Below, one piece after another: positions 52,489 through 60,579 of a stretch of 64,000 nt of DNA. A model generated the notes under the pieces. It made no database searches and was not told the origin of the DNA. It saw nothing but the letters and a program-made list of their open reading frames with translations. Source of the DNA: Clostridiales bacterium (GTDB taxonomy: Bacteria; Bacillota; Clostridia; Oscillospirales; Oscillospiraceae); contig CABIYX010000003.1 in NCBI GenBank assembly GCA_902363045.1, positions 65,419 to 129,418 of the forward strand. The letters are read 5' to 3'. How positions within the stretch are numbered: position 1 is the first letter of the stretch; the number at the start of each line of letters is the position of its first letter. The translations under genes and the position numbers were made by a program.

Positions 52489-53913
52489 TTAAAACAAAAC
52501 GTGGGCGAATACCGCTACGATCGGAATGGCGATCAGAGTGCGGATCAGGAAAATCAGGACCAGCTCCGGGAACTTCAGATTCAGATCGCTCTGCATCATC
52601 GCGTTCGCGCTCTCTGTAAAGAAGATGATCTGCACGGTGGACAGCACGATGACAAAGAAAATACTCATCGGAGCAATTTTCATACCGGCGATGGTCATCA
52701 CGGGCAGGGCGATTTCCGCAATACCTACCAGGGTAGCGGGCGCGATCGCCGCAGCGTCAGGCATCTGGCACAGCTCCAGATACGGGACCATGGGCATCCC
52801 GATCCAATCGAAGAAGGGGGTGTAGTTGCTGATGAAAAGCGCGATGGTGGCCAGCGCCTGCACAAAGGTCACGATCTTGACCGTAAAGGACAGCACGCCG
52901 GGAATGGATGTAACAAAGATGGAATACGGAGTCTGAGACACCTTGGTGGTGGAAGCCGCGACCGCCTTCTTCATCGTATCCCTGGAATATTTGCTGGACT
53001 TCCGCATGGCGTCTGTCTGCTCCACCCCGTTGTAATACCGGTCCTTCTTCATAGACAGCGGAGGGATCCGGATCACAATGGCCGCCAGGATAAACACGAT
53101 GACCAGGGAGGAGATCACGACCTTGCCGTACATATACTGGGTATCCGTGATCGTAACGAGCAGCGCGAAAAATCCGAGGGAAACGACGCTGAAGTTCGTG
53201 GCCACACAGCAGGCCTCTTTGTGGGTGTAGACGTTTTCATGGTACAGTCTGTCTGTCATGAAAACACCCACCGCCGGCGCGGCCACAAAGGCCGATACCG
53301 CCGTAACGGCCGACTGTCCCGGCAGCTTAAAGACCTTACGCATGATCGGCTCCATCAGGGTACCGATAAATTCCAGGATTCCAAACTCGATCAGGAAGTT
53401 GACCAGCCAGCCGGCGATGGTCACGGTCAGCAGCGTGGAGCCGGCCAGGCCAATGGCCTCGATGCCGACGCTGTCGTTCACGATCTGGCTGGGGCCGACG
53501 TTGAAAACCACCATGACCGCAAAAACAGCGGACAAATAGTAGAGGATGCCAGTTCCCCATCCGTCCTTCTTATGGAATCTGCGGATGGGACCGTCCTTTT
53601 GAATACGGGAAATGGTAAAGGTGATCGAAAGCGCGATACATAAAATCAGGACCATCCAGTTCATAACAGTGGGTCCCAACAGCGCCTTTACTGCATCGAT
53701 CAAGAGCACCATAGGAACATTGCTGACTCCGCCAATATTGGTTGGAATAAAGAATACCCATACGCCAATGGCAGAGAAGATCAAGAACTTAAACAAGTTG
53801 TTTCGAGTCATGGTGCTGTAATCAACCGCAACTCCAACATTTTTATTCAGTTCTTCCTCCAACTGCTTCGCGTCCAGTTCTGCTATATCTTTCTCTGGGA
53901 CAATTGATTCCAT
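52489..53913 (-). CDS. YjiH-family (nucleoside-recognition/Gate domain) membrane carrier
   Basis: The 474-residue membrane protein has about 10-11 spans and Gate-domain stretches (VSAFVAAPAVGVFMTDRLYHENVYTHKEACCVATNFSVVSLG, then IMTD-like GIAEIALPVMTIAGMKIAPM). I chose the ATG at 53913, which has AAAGGAGGA upstream; an upstream in-frame start would add a non-conserved stretch. YjiH proteins accompany amino-acid and dipeptide catabolic genes. In this operon it may carry the acid that the CoA-transferase activates. Confidence 0.82.
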   Translation of the reverse strand: MESIVPEKDIAELDAKQLEEELNKNVGVAVDYSTMTRNNLFKFLIFSAIGVWVFFIPTNIGGVSNVPMVLLIDAVKALLGPTVMNWMVLILCIALSITFTISRIQKDGPIRRFHKKDGWGTGILYYLSAVFAVMVVFNVGPSQIVNDSVGIEAIGLAGSTLLTVTIAGWLVNFLIEFGILEFIGTLMEPIMRKVFKLPGQSAVTAVSAFVAAPAVGVFMTDRLYHENVYTHKEACCVATNFSVVSLGFFALLVTITDTQYMYGKVVISSLVIVFILAAIVIRIPPLSMKKDRYYNGVEQTDAMRKSSKYSRDTMKKAVAASTTKVSQTPYSIFVTSIPGVLSFTVKIVTFVQALATIALFISNYTPFFDWIGMPMVPYLELCQMPDAAAIAPATLVGIAEIALPVMTIAGMKIAPMSIFFVIVLSTVQIIFFTESANAMMQSDLNLKFPELVLIFLIRTLIAIPIVAVFAHVLF

Positions 53914-54128
53914 GCGCGTTCCTCCTTTATCACATACAGCAAATCGGTCTCCCCTCTCTGCTTCCTCCGAGGTATACGGCCGTTTTCCCTCAAACAAAGC
54001 GGTTCAGGGGAAAAACAACTTTCATGTAACAAGTATCTTCGCGTCCAAAGAAATGGAAATCTCCAGGTCATGTAACAATTCACGCCATCTGTCCGCGCCT
54101 CTCAGGGCACATTGTCAGCTTTCAGATG

Positions 54129-55268
54129 TTACCGCAGCAGGGAGCGGGAAATGACCATCCGCTGAACCTCACTGGTTCCCTCATAAATCTGGGTGATCTT
54201 TGCATCACGCATCATGCGCTCCACAGGATACTCGCGGGTGTAGCCATAACCGCCCAGCAGCTGCACGCACTCGGTCGTCACACGCATCGCGGTCTCTGCC
54301 GCGTACAGCTTGGCGTGGGCAGACTCCACGGAGTAGGGCAGATGGTTGTCCTTGGCCCAGGCGGCGCGGTAGACCAGCAGCTTGGCCGCCTCGATCTGGT
54401 TGGCCAGGTTGGCGATCACAAACTGGGTATTCTGGAAGGCAGACAGAGGCTTCCCGAACTGCTCACGCATCTTCACATAGGCGATCGCTTCGTTCAGAGC
54501 GCCCTCGGCGATGCCCAAAGCCTGCGCGGCAATGCCGATGCGGCCGCCGTCCAGGGTGTGCATCGCCACCTTAAAGCCCTGGCCCTCCTCACCCAGCAGG
54601 TTCTCGGCGGGAACGATACAGTCCTCAAACACCAGGCTGGCGGTCGCGGAGCCGCGGATGCCCATCTTCTTCTCATGCTTGCCGATGGAGAAGCCCTCGA
54701 ACCCGTCCTCCACGATGAAGGCGGAGATGCCGTGGTTGCCCTTCTCTTTATCGGTCATAGCCATGACCACATAGATCTCAGCCTCGCCGGCGTTGGTGAT
54801 AAAGCACTTGGAGCCGTTAAGCACATAGTGGTCGCCCTTCTTCACCGCGGTCGTCTTCTGGCGGGACGCGTCCGTACCGGCGTTGGGCTCGGTCAGGCCA
54901 AAGGCGCCCAGGCACTCTCCGCTGGCCAGCCGGGTCAGGTATTTCTGCTTCTGCTCCTCAGTACCCCAATCATAAATGGGGGCGGAGCCCAGGGAGGTAT
55001 GGGCCGACAGGGTAACGCCGGTGGAGGCGCACACCTTGGACAGCTCCTCTACCGCGATCACATAGCTCAGATAGTCGCCCTCTTCGCCGCCGTACTCTTC
55101 GGGGAAGGGAATGCCCAGCATCCCGTTGTCCGCCATTTTTTGGACGCTCTCCTTGGGGAAGCGTTCATTCTCGTCGATCTCCTCCGCAAGGGGCTTGATC
55201 TCCTTCTCCGCAAACTCGCGGTACATCTTTTGAATCATTTTGTATTCATCGTTGAAGCCGAAATCCAT
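54129..55268 (-). CDS. Acyl-CoA dehydrogenase (cluster copy 2)
   Basis: The 379-residue flavoenzyme has [42 protein letters not shown] and [31 protein letters not shown] with catalytic E363. It is closer to short-chain (butyryl-CoA type) enzymes than copy 1. I chose the ATG at 55268, with AAGGGAAGG upstream. It is first in the minus-strand cluster; a -10 element (minus TATAAT at 55335-55340) lies about 70 bases upstream. Confidence 0.93.
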   Translation of the reverse strand: MDFGFNDEYKMIQKMYREFAEKEIKPLAEEIDENERFPKESVQKMADNGMLGIPFPEEYGGEEGDYLSYVIAVEELSKVCASTGVTLSAHTSLGSAPIYDWGTEEQKQKYLTRLASGECLGAFGLTEPNAGTDASRQKTTAVKKGDHYVLNGSKCFITNAGEAEIYVVMAMTDKEKGNHGISAFIVEDGFEGFSIGKHEKKMGIRGSATASLVFEDCIVPAENLLGEEGQGFKVAMHTLDGGRIGIAAQALGIAEGALNEAIAYVKMREQFGKPLSAFQNTQFVIANLANQIEAAKLLVYRAAWAKDNHLPYSVESAHAKLYAAETAMRVTTECVQLLGGYGYTREYPVERMMRDAKITQIYEGTSEVQRMVISRSLLR

Positions 55269-55629
55269 GTTGTTTCCTTCCCTTCTTTTGATGTTTTGCT
55301 GACAGAACCTCAATTCTGTTCGCCTGTGTTGGCTATTATAGACAATGCGCCGCACTAAAAACGTCAAATCCTCTGGACGTGCTCCACAAATCTTAAGGAG
55401 CGGGCCGCTGAAAGATCCGGAAATCGGTTGGCTGATCCCCCTTCTTCCACTGTCAAACCGCTCCTTTTTGAAATCTCCGCCAAGATTCCGCCTTCTGTTC
55501 CGTCTAATTTTTATCAATTTGACCGGCGTGGGAGGATGATGGGGCCCTATGTCTATTCTGCTGAATTTTCAGTCCCCTGGGGGAGACACTCCCGGGGGAA
55601 CAGGAGCATTTTTTTGCTTTTCAACAAAG
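55269..55629. other. Intergenic region upstream of acyl-CoA dehydrogenase copy 2
   Basis: No gene is visible in 55269-55708. The part next to the dehydrogenase holds a minus-strand TATAAT (55335-55340) with a TTGACG 21 bases away, a spacing longer than ideal. The rest holds short GC hairpins and an ATTTTTTT run (about 55608) but nothing I recognise. Confidence 0.5.
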
Positions 55630-55672
55630 AAACCCCTCATTTACATCTGCAAAAGATGTAAATGAGGGGTTT
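55630..55672 (-). terminator. Terminator of the agmatinase-family gene
   Basis: A perfect 19-bp stem (55630-55648 with 55654-55672), a five-base loop and flanking A/T. It is placed 37 bases after the stop on the minus strand. Confidence 0.85.
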
Positions 55673-55708
55673 ATCCGTGATTTTACGCCGGAACATCCCG
55701 CCGCTCTG

Positions 55709-56665
55709 TTACGGAATCCGGTCCTGGTGCAATTTTTTTCCGGCCTGGGCGATCACCTGAAGGATCGTCAGTGCGGCCAGCCGCTGCGTACACCCTGTCG
55801 GGTCATAGGGAGGGGCCACCTCCACCAGATCCATCGCCACGACCTTCCCGGTCTCACAGATCCCTTTCAGCAGGTCCATACTCTCATCGTATGTGATCCC
55901 ACCGGGGAGCGGCGAGGCTGCGCCGGGGGCCAGCGTCATGTCATAGCCGTCAATATCGAAGGTAATGTAGTAGGCCTCCGCCTCCGGGATCTGGCTCAGC
56001 ACATAGGACACTCCCTTGCTGTGCAGCTCCCGCGCGGAGATCAGCCGGCTGCCGTAGGCGCGGGCGTCATCGTAGTCCTGCTTTTTCCCGCTGCCCATCC
56101 CTCTCAGTCCGATCTGCACCATTGGTCCAATGTGTTCCATCTCAGACATTCTTCGCATGGGGCTGCCGTTTCCCTGAACCAGCGGTCCCACATGGCTGGT
56201 CCAATCCAAATGGGCGTCAAATTGAATGACGCAGATCTCTTTGTGGTACTCCTCCAGCGCCCTGCCCACCGGAATGCTGATGGAGTGGTCCCCGCCGATG
56301 ACAATGGGGATCGTACCCGCGCGGATGATGCGGCGGACCGCCCGCTCAATGCAGTGGAAGGAATAGTCCCGGTCCCCCTGGAGCACATCGGCGTCGCCGC
56401 AGTCGGCGATGCTGACCGGAGCCGCCAGCAGCTGCTCATCCGCTTCGTAGTCATAGTATCCCTGCGTCCCCCGTCCATACTGTGTGGAGGCCTCCCGCAC
56501 CCTTCTGGGTCCCATGCGCGCCCCGCTCAGGAAGCCGACTCCCATGTCGAAGGGAACTCCCAGCACGCCGAAATCCGCATCCAGCTGGTCCAGATCCAGG
56601 CAGATCGGATACCGTCCAAAGGAGCAAATTCCGGTGATAGGCTGACTGATCAGTTCAGGCCGCAT
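55709..56665 (-). CDS. Agmatinase/arginase (ureohydrolase) family protein
   Basis: The 318-residue enzyme has the dimanganese ligands IGGDHS, DAHLDWTSH and TFDIDGYD and the LGVPFDMG-x-GARMGPRRVREAS start of the agmatinase branch. It hydrolyses a guanidino or formimino compound to an amine plus urea or formamide. Agmatine is the default guess; formimino-glutamate is possible because hut genes are near, but ftcD already covers that step. I chose the ATG at 56665, with GAGGG upstream. It is monocistronic. Confidence 0.85.
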   Translation of the reverse strand: MRPELISQPITGICSFGRYPICLDLDQLDADFGVLGVPFDMGVGFLSGARMGPRRVREASTQYGRGTQGYYDYEADEQLLAAPVSIADCGDADVLQGDRDYSFHCIERAVRRIIRAGTIPIVIGGDHSISIPVGRALEEYHKEICVIQFDAHLDWTSHVGPLVQGNGSPMRRMSEMEHIGPMVQIGLRGMGSGKKQDYDDARAYGSRLISARELHSKGVSYVLSQIPEAEAYYITFDIDGYDMTLAPGAASPLPGGITYDESMDLLKGICETGKVVAMDLVEVAPPYDPTGCTQRLAALTILQVIAQAGKKLHQDRIP

Positions 56666-56875
56666 CCAACATCCCTCTTTCCAATGAATTGTATTTCCTT
56701 CTGTCTGCACCATTGTACCTGTAAGCGCATTGATTTTCCAGTGGATTTATAAAGTGTTTCTCTCCGTTCAAATAATAAATCACATGATTCTGCCCCCATC
56801 AGATCGCTTTGTGAGGAACCGGGTCCAGGCGGAGCGTTACAATGGTCCCATCACACCATCATAGGAGGTCTGACC

Positions 56876-57742
56876 ATGAACGAACGCACCATCACCGCCA
56901 ACCTGCTCCGCCGCTATGTCCTCCATCTGCGGGAGGAGGAGCGGGCGGACAGCACCATTGAAAAGTACGTCCGGGACCTGGAGGCCCTGGGCCGCCATCT
57001 GGCGGGGCGGCCCGTCACCAAGGCCGCCCTGATCGGCTGGAAGGAGGAGCTGGCCCGGCGCCACGCCCCTGCCACGGTCAACAGTATGCTCGCCGCCGTC
57101 AACGGCTTTCTGCGCTTCATGGGCTGGCGGGAGTGCGCCGTGAAGCTGCTGAACATTCAAAAGTCCCCGTTCTGTGACGAGGGCCGGGAGCTGACCCGGA
57201 GCGAGTACGTCCGGCTGGTCCGGGCGGCGGAGCTGGACGGAAACCGGCGCCTCGCTCTGGTCCTGCAAACCATCTGCGCCACCGGCATCCGGGTGAGCGA
57301 GCTGAAATTCATCACCGTGGAGGCCGTTCAGACGGGCCGGGCGGAGATCGCCAACAAGGGCAAGCGGCGCACCGTTTTCCTGCCGGACAAGCTGCGCCGC
57401 CTGCTGCGAACATACCTCCAGGCACAAAAAAAGACCGCCCAACCGGCGGACGTCAAAAATCCTGTATTCACCACCCGGACGGGCAGGCCTCTGGACCGCT
57501 CTAACATCTGGCGGGACATGAAAAAGCTCTGCGACAGCGCCGGGGTGGAGCCGGGAAAAGTCTTTCCCCACAACCTGCGCCACCTGTTTGCCCGGACCTA
57601 TTACACGCTGGAAAAGGACCTGTCCCGGCTGGCGGACATTCTGGGCCACTCCAGCGTAAACACCACCCGCGTCTACACCATGGAGAGCGGGGCCGTCCAC
57701 GCCCGGCAGATGGAGCGCATGGGCCTTGTCTTGACCACATAG
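56876..57742 (+). CDS. Tyrosine recombinase (inverton recombinase candidate)
   Basis: The 288-residue protein has a SAM-like N-terminal core-binding domain (about 1-90) and a full catalytic domain: R in ATGIRVSEL, K in NKGKRRTVFLP, HNLRHLFAR (H-x-x-R), GHSSVNTTRVYT with the final H and nucleophile tyrosine. Length and motifs match XerC/XerD-like enzymes. Its stop codon abuts the first of several copies of a recombination-site-like sequence, and a promoter segment flanked by inverted sites follows, so DNA inversion there is its likely task. GGAGG lies before the ATG. Confidence 0.92.
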   Translation: MNERTITANLLRRYVLHLREEERADSTIEKYVRDLEALGRHLAGRPVTKAALIGWKEELARRHAPATVNSMLAAVNGFLRFMGWRECAVKLLNIQKSPFCDEGRELTRSEYVRLVRAAELDGNRRLALVLQTICATGIRVSELKFITVEAVQTGRAEIANKGKRRTVFLPDKLRRLLRTYLQAQKKTAQPADVKNPVFTTRTGRPLDRSNIWRDMKKLCDSAGVEPGKVFPHNLRHLFARTYYTLEKDLSRLADILGHSSVNTTRVYTMESGAVHARQMERMGLVLTT

Positions 57743-57841
57743 TTTCCGTTCTGTCGTTTTGGGCAGAAAAAAAGACCACAACAGAATTTCCGTTCTGTCG
57801 TTTTGGGCAGAAAAAAAGACCACAACAGAATTTCCGTTCTG
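57743..57841 (+). repeat. Tandem 44-bp repeats carrying recombination-site-like sequence
   Basis: Two exact 44-bp copies (57743-57786 and 57787-57830) are followed by the first 11 bases of a third copy. Each starts TTTCCGTTCTGT and ends ACCACAACAGAA, so each junction forms ACAGAA-TTTCCG-TTCTGT, a palindromic core with a six-base spacer. The recombinase stop codon ends at 57742. Confidence 0.9.
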
Positions 57842-57849
57842 TTGTAGTC
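57818..57849 (+). repeat. Candidate recombination site 1 (left)
   Basis: Arms GACCACAACAGAA (57818-57830) and TTCTGTTGTAGTC (57837-57849) match as inverted 13-mers at 12 of 13 positions around the spacer TTTCCG (57831-57836). Two inverted arms with a 6-8 base spacer is the usual design of tyrosine-recombinase core sites. Confidence 0.75.
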
Positions 57850-58081
57850 CATTTTTAGATAAAGGCCCAAATACCCTTTGGGACAGGCCCATTATACCCC
57901 ATTTCGACAAAAAGCACCAGCCAAAACTGAATTTTCCCACGCCAAAGCAGACGGCGCAGAACAAACCACCTGCCCCGTCTGATTGGCACGCCGAAAATCG
58001 GAAAATCACTTGCTATTTTCCTACTTTAAGGCTATAATCCACTTATGTAATGCTACATAAATTGGCAGGACTACAACAGAA
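57837..58081 (+). other. Candidate invertible promoter segment
   Basis: The segment lies between the spacers of sites 1 and 2, which are in opposite orientation, so crossover would flip it. The sequence shared in inverted form is 20 bases (57831-57850 and 58068-58087, exact). It contains a forward promoter toward the SLH gene and a weaker reverse one, and no gene apart from the start of a 38-codon frame. Confidence 0.7.
58010..58038 (+). promoter_or_regulatory. Forward promoter inside the invertible segment
   Basis: TTGCTA (58010-58015), a 17-base spacer and consensus TATAAT (58033-58038), pointing at the SLH protein gene about 200 bases away. In the present orientation the gene should be on. 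Confidence 0.7.
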
Positions 58082-58166
58082 CGGAAAGAATGTTGTTGCG
58101 GACGTTCTTTCCGCAGAAAAGACGGGCGGGAGCCTGTCAAAAGAACTGGGGGCGTTGCCGGAATAG
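58050..58166 (+). CDS. Possible 38-residue leader peptide across recombination site 2
   Basis: ATG at 58050 opens a frame that reads MLHKLAGLQQ and later ADVLSAEKTGGSLSKELG, ending in TAG at 58164-58166. Its start is only about five bases after the predicted transcription start and no ribosome site precedes it, so it would need leaderless translation. It spans site 2, and inversion would exchange its first codons. It may equally be a gene remnant. Confidence 0.3.
   Translation: MLHKLAGLQQNGKNVVADVLSAEKTGGSLSKELGALPE
58069..58100 (-). repeat. Candidate recombination site 2 (right, inverted)
   Basis: Inner arm GACTACAACAGAA (58069-58081), spacer CGGAAA (58082-58087) and an imperfect outer arm (58088-58100). 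The spacer is the exact reverse complement of that in site 1 and the inner arms are identical, so the two sites are in inverted orientation. Confidence 0.7.
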
Positions 58167-58241
58167 TCAAGTGTCACGTTTTCCCGGCCTGTGGGGGCAG
58201 GCGCAACTGATTTTTACATAGACAGAGAGGAGAAAAACGGA

Positions 58242-60356
58242 ATGAAAAAACGATGGTTGGCAAGCTTTCTATCGCTTTGCCTGCTGGTGGCCCTCCTGCC
58301 AACGGCGGCGATGGCCGTGGACGAGGTGGAGGATCCAAAAGTCTTTACAATAAGCGACTTCTTTGAAGCCAAGGCGGACGGCACCTACGACAATTCCCAG
58401 GATGAAAACTACGAAACAAATGCCCAACATATCACCTACACCTACGATGAAAACAAGACGTGCTCTTATAATAAAAAAGACGATGAGGGTAATTATATCG
58501 AAGGAAATCCTTATTGGGTCAAAACAGTGACATTCAAAGGGATCACTTTTAATAATCTTGTTGTTGGCTCCGATGAGATAAAAACGCTGCAGAGTGTTAT
58601 CATGAACGGCAGAAGGACCGATACCTCGAATCAGTTCCAAGCATCCATTGAGGTTAAGTTTGAGAACTGCACCTTTAATCAGACATCCGGCACATTGCAG
58701 GTCTACCAAATCATGCCCTGCAATGTGACAAAGTATTCCTTCGATGAGTGCTCGTTCAACCAAAATGCAACTTCGCAGTATGCGATTACCCTGAACGCAT
58801 CTGAAACTGCTTATAAAACACACATCTCTTATGAGATTACCAACTCTCATATCAGTTCCAAAGGGAGAGGTATCAACATCACTGCTGGCACCGAACAAGA
58901 GACGCTGAATGAAGTTAATGGTACACCTCACATTATTATCAGCAACAATGCTTTTGAGCTGCCGAAGTCAAGCGACAGCAATATGGCGGTTCAGATTGCT
59001 GGCAACTGGAGTGCCGCGAATTTGGACAGTACCGAGGACGCCTTGATCACCATATCTGACAACACCATTGACGCTTATACTGCGGTCCGTATCCATGATT
59101 CCATGGGCAAGAACACGGGTGACAGTGCAAAATATTTGGTGTCCTTTTCCAATAATACTCTGCTCAACAGCACTCAAGCTATTGTCGCTAAAACAGGCAC
59201 CAATAGCGATGAGAATGCGATGCTGGAGGCGATCAGGGACGCTTATCAAAGTGCCGAGGACGGTTTTATTACGCCTGCCACCAGCGTCAACCTGAATACC
59301 ACCACCTTGTCCCTGTACAGTAACACAGAGCCCAACACTGCTACGCTCACCGCCACGGTGCTCCCGGAGAACACCACAGACGAGGTGGTTTGGACGAGCA
59401 GTAACACTAATGTAGCAACTGTTTCCGAGGCCGGCTTAGTAACGGCTGTCGCTGATGGGACCGCCATCATCACGGCTACGGCTGGCACCAGAGAAAGTGC
59501 TCCCTCTGCCTCCTGCACCGTAACTGTCACCACCTATTACTCCGGCGGCAGTTCTTCCGACGATGACAGCGACCCCACTTACAGCGTTACCCTGCCCAAG
59601 AACGTGAAGGGCGGCGAGGTCAAGACCAGCCACCGCTACGCCGAGCAGGGCAATACCGTCACCATCACCGTCGATCCCGACAAGGGCTATGAGCTGGACG
59701 AGCTGACCGTGACCGACAGCAAGGGCAAGGAGCTTGACCTGACCGACAAGGGGAACGGCAAGTACACCTTCAAGATGCCCGGCACCCGTGTAGAGGTGGA
59801 GGTCAGCTTCAAGCTGATTGAGACTGAACCGGAATCCCCCGTCTTTGCGGACGTGTCCGCCAGTGCCTACTACGCTGACGCGGTGAAGTGGGCCGTGGAG
59901 CAGGGTATTACCTCCGGCACCTCCGCCACCACGTTCAGCCCGGACATGAGCTGCACCCGTGCCCAGATCGTCACCTTCCTGTGGCGGGCCAACGGCTCCC
60001 CCAAAGCTGACGGGGCCAACCCCTTCACCGACGTGAGCGCTGACGCATACTACTACGATGCAGTCCTGTGGGCCGTGAAGGAGGGCATCACCTCCGGCAC
60101 CGGCGGCAACAATTTCAGCCCGGACGCCCCCTGCACCCGTGGGCAGATCGTGACCTTCCTGTACCGCGCGGCCGGCGCTCCGGCTGTCACCGGCGGCAGC
60201 TTCGCCGACGTGGCCGCTGACGCTTACTACGCCGGCGCTGTGGCCTGGGCCGTGAAGGAGGGCATCACCTCCGGCACCGGCGGCAACAATTTCAGCCCGG
60301 ACGCCCCCTGCACCCGCGGGCAGATCGTGACCTTCCTGTATCAGGGCGTGAAGTGA
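58242..60356 (+). CDS. Secreted SLH-domain surface protein with Big2 domain
   Basis: The 704-residue protein has a signal peptide ending near AAMAVDEV, then a region to about 345 rich in beta strands and Asn (probably a right-handed beta helix). A bacterial Ig-like Big2 domain follows (about 348-432, SVNLNTTTLSLYSNTEPN to IITATAG), then a Ser/Asp linker, a domain of about 80 residues (VTLPKNVKGGEVKTSHRY to VEVSFK) and three SLH repeats (about 533-704) that anchor it to wall polymers. The start follows GAGGAG. Expression is probably switched by the promoter segment upstream. Confidence 0.9.
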   Translation: MKKRWLASFLSLCLLVALLPTAAMAVDEVEDPKVFTISDFFEAKADGTYDNSQDENYETNAQHITYTYDENKTCSYNKKDDEGNYIEGNPYWVKTVTFKGITFNNLVVGSDEIKTLQSVIMNGRRTDTSNQFQASIEVKFENCTFNQTSGTLQVYQIMPCNVTKYSFDECSFNQNATSQYAITLNASETAYKTHISYEITNSHISSKGRGINITAGTEQETLNEVNGTPHIIISNNAFELPKSSDSNMAVQIAGNWSAANLDSTEDALITISDNTIDAYTAVRIHDSMGKNTGDSAKYLVSFSNNTLLNSTQAIVAKTGTNSDENAMLEAIRDAYQSAEDGFITPATSVNLNTTTLSLYSNTEPNTATLTATVLPENTTDEVVWTSSNTNVATVSEAGLVTAVADGTAIITATAGTRESAPSASCTVTVTTYYSGGSSSDDDSDPTYSVTLPKNVKGGEVKTSHRYAEQGNTVTITVDPDKGYELDELTVTDSKGKELDLTDKGNGKYTFKMPGTRVEVEVSFKLIETEPESPVFADVSASAYYADAVKWAVEQGITSGTSATTFSPDMSCTRAQIVTFLWRANGSPKADGANPFTDVSADAYYYDAVLWAVKEGITSGTGGNNFSPDAPCTRGQIVTFLYRAAGAPAVTGGSFADVAADAYYAGAVAWAVKEGITSGTGGNNFSPDAPCTRGQIVTFLYQGVK
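60069..60340 (+). repeat. Near-identical 95-bp direct repeat in the SLH coding region
   Basis: Bases 60069-60163 and 60246-60340 are identical except for one silent T/C. They encode the same SLH core (AVKEGITSGTGGNNFSPDAP). Such identity suggests a recent internal duplication or conversion and could recombine to lose one SLH repeat. Confidence 0.9.
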
Positions 60357-60373
60357 TCCAGGCGCTCCAGTCC

Positions 60374-60417
60374 ATGAGGCGAGGACAGAATCCACTGTCC
60401 TCGCCTCATTTTGTTTC
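60374..60417 (+). terminator. Terminator after the SLH gene
   Basis: A perfect 15-bp stem (60374-60388 with 60395-60409), a six-base loop and TTTTGTTT. Confidence 0.88.
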
Positions 60418-60419
60418 TT

Positions 60420-60566
60420 CGCAAGCTGGGCGCGGGCAGCGGCGCCTCCGTTACCCGCCTGGACAGCATTGGAAAGATCACCATTGACGGCACGGAATAT
60501 CTGCTGCATTTTCTGATTGCATTTCTCCACATTCCGTACTATGATGTAGTTACCAATGTAACATGA
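60420..60566 (+). pseudogene. Coding-like remnant
   Basis: A start-less frame of 48 codons (RKLGAGSGASVTRLDSIGKI and on to YYDVVTNVT, then TGA) has GC-rich third positions like a real gene but lacks a start and sits right after a terminator. It may be the tail of a lost gene. No family is recognised. Confidence 0.25.
60549..60562 (+). promoter_or_regulatory. Candidate operator of the SorC-type regulator (site 1)
   Basis: GTTAC-CAAT-GTAAC is a perfect palindrome about 18 bases before the regulator's start codon. A 14-base relative matching at 11 positions lies at 61654-61667 before dhaL. Confidence 0.5.
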
Positions 60567-60579
60567 GGTAGGTACAGCA

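Noticed and set aside
55302..55319. ACAGAA-CCTCAA-TTCTGT palindrome resembling the recombination core
   Set aside because: The arms match for six to seven bases but the spacer differs from TTTCCG, so it could not recombine with the inverton sites; a chance palindrome or a regulator site is more likely.
54129..55517. Acyl-CoA dehydrogenase with an 83-residue N-terminal extension
   Set aside because: The extension covers the promoter region and is unlike the family; the ATG at 55268 gives the normal length with a ribosome site.
57743..57841. Possible CRISPR array
   Set aside because: The 44-bp units are directly adjacent with no spacers, number only two and a fraction, and no cas gene is near.
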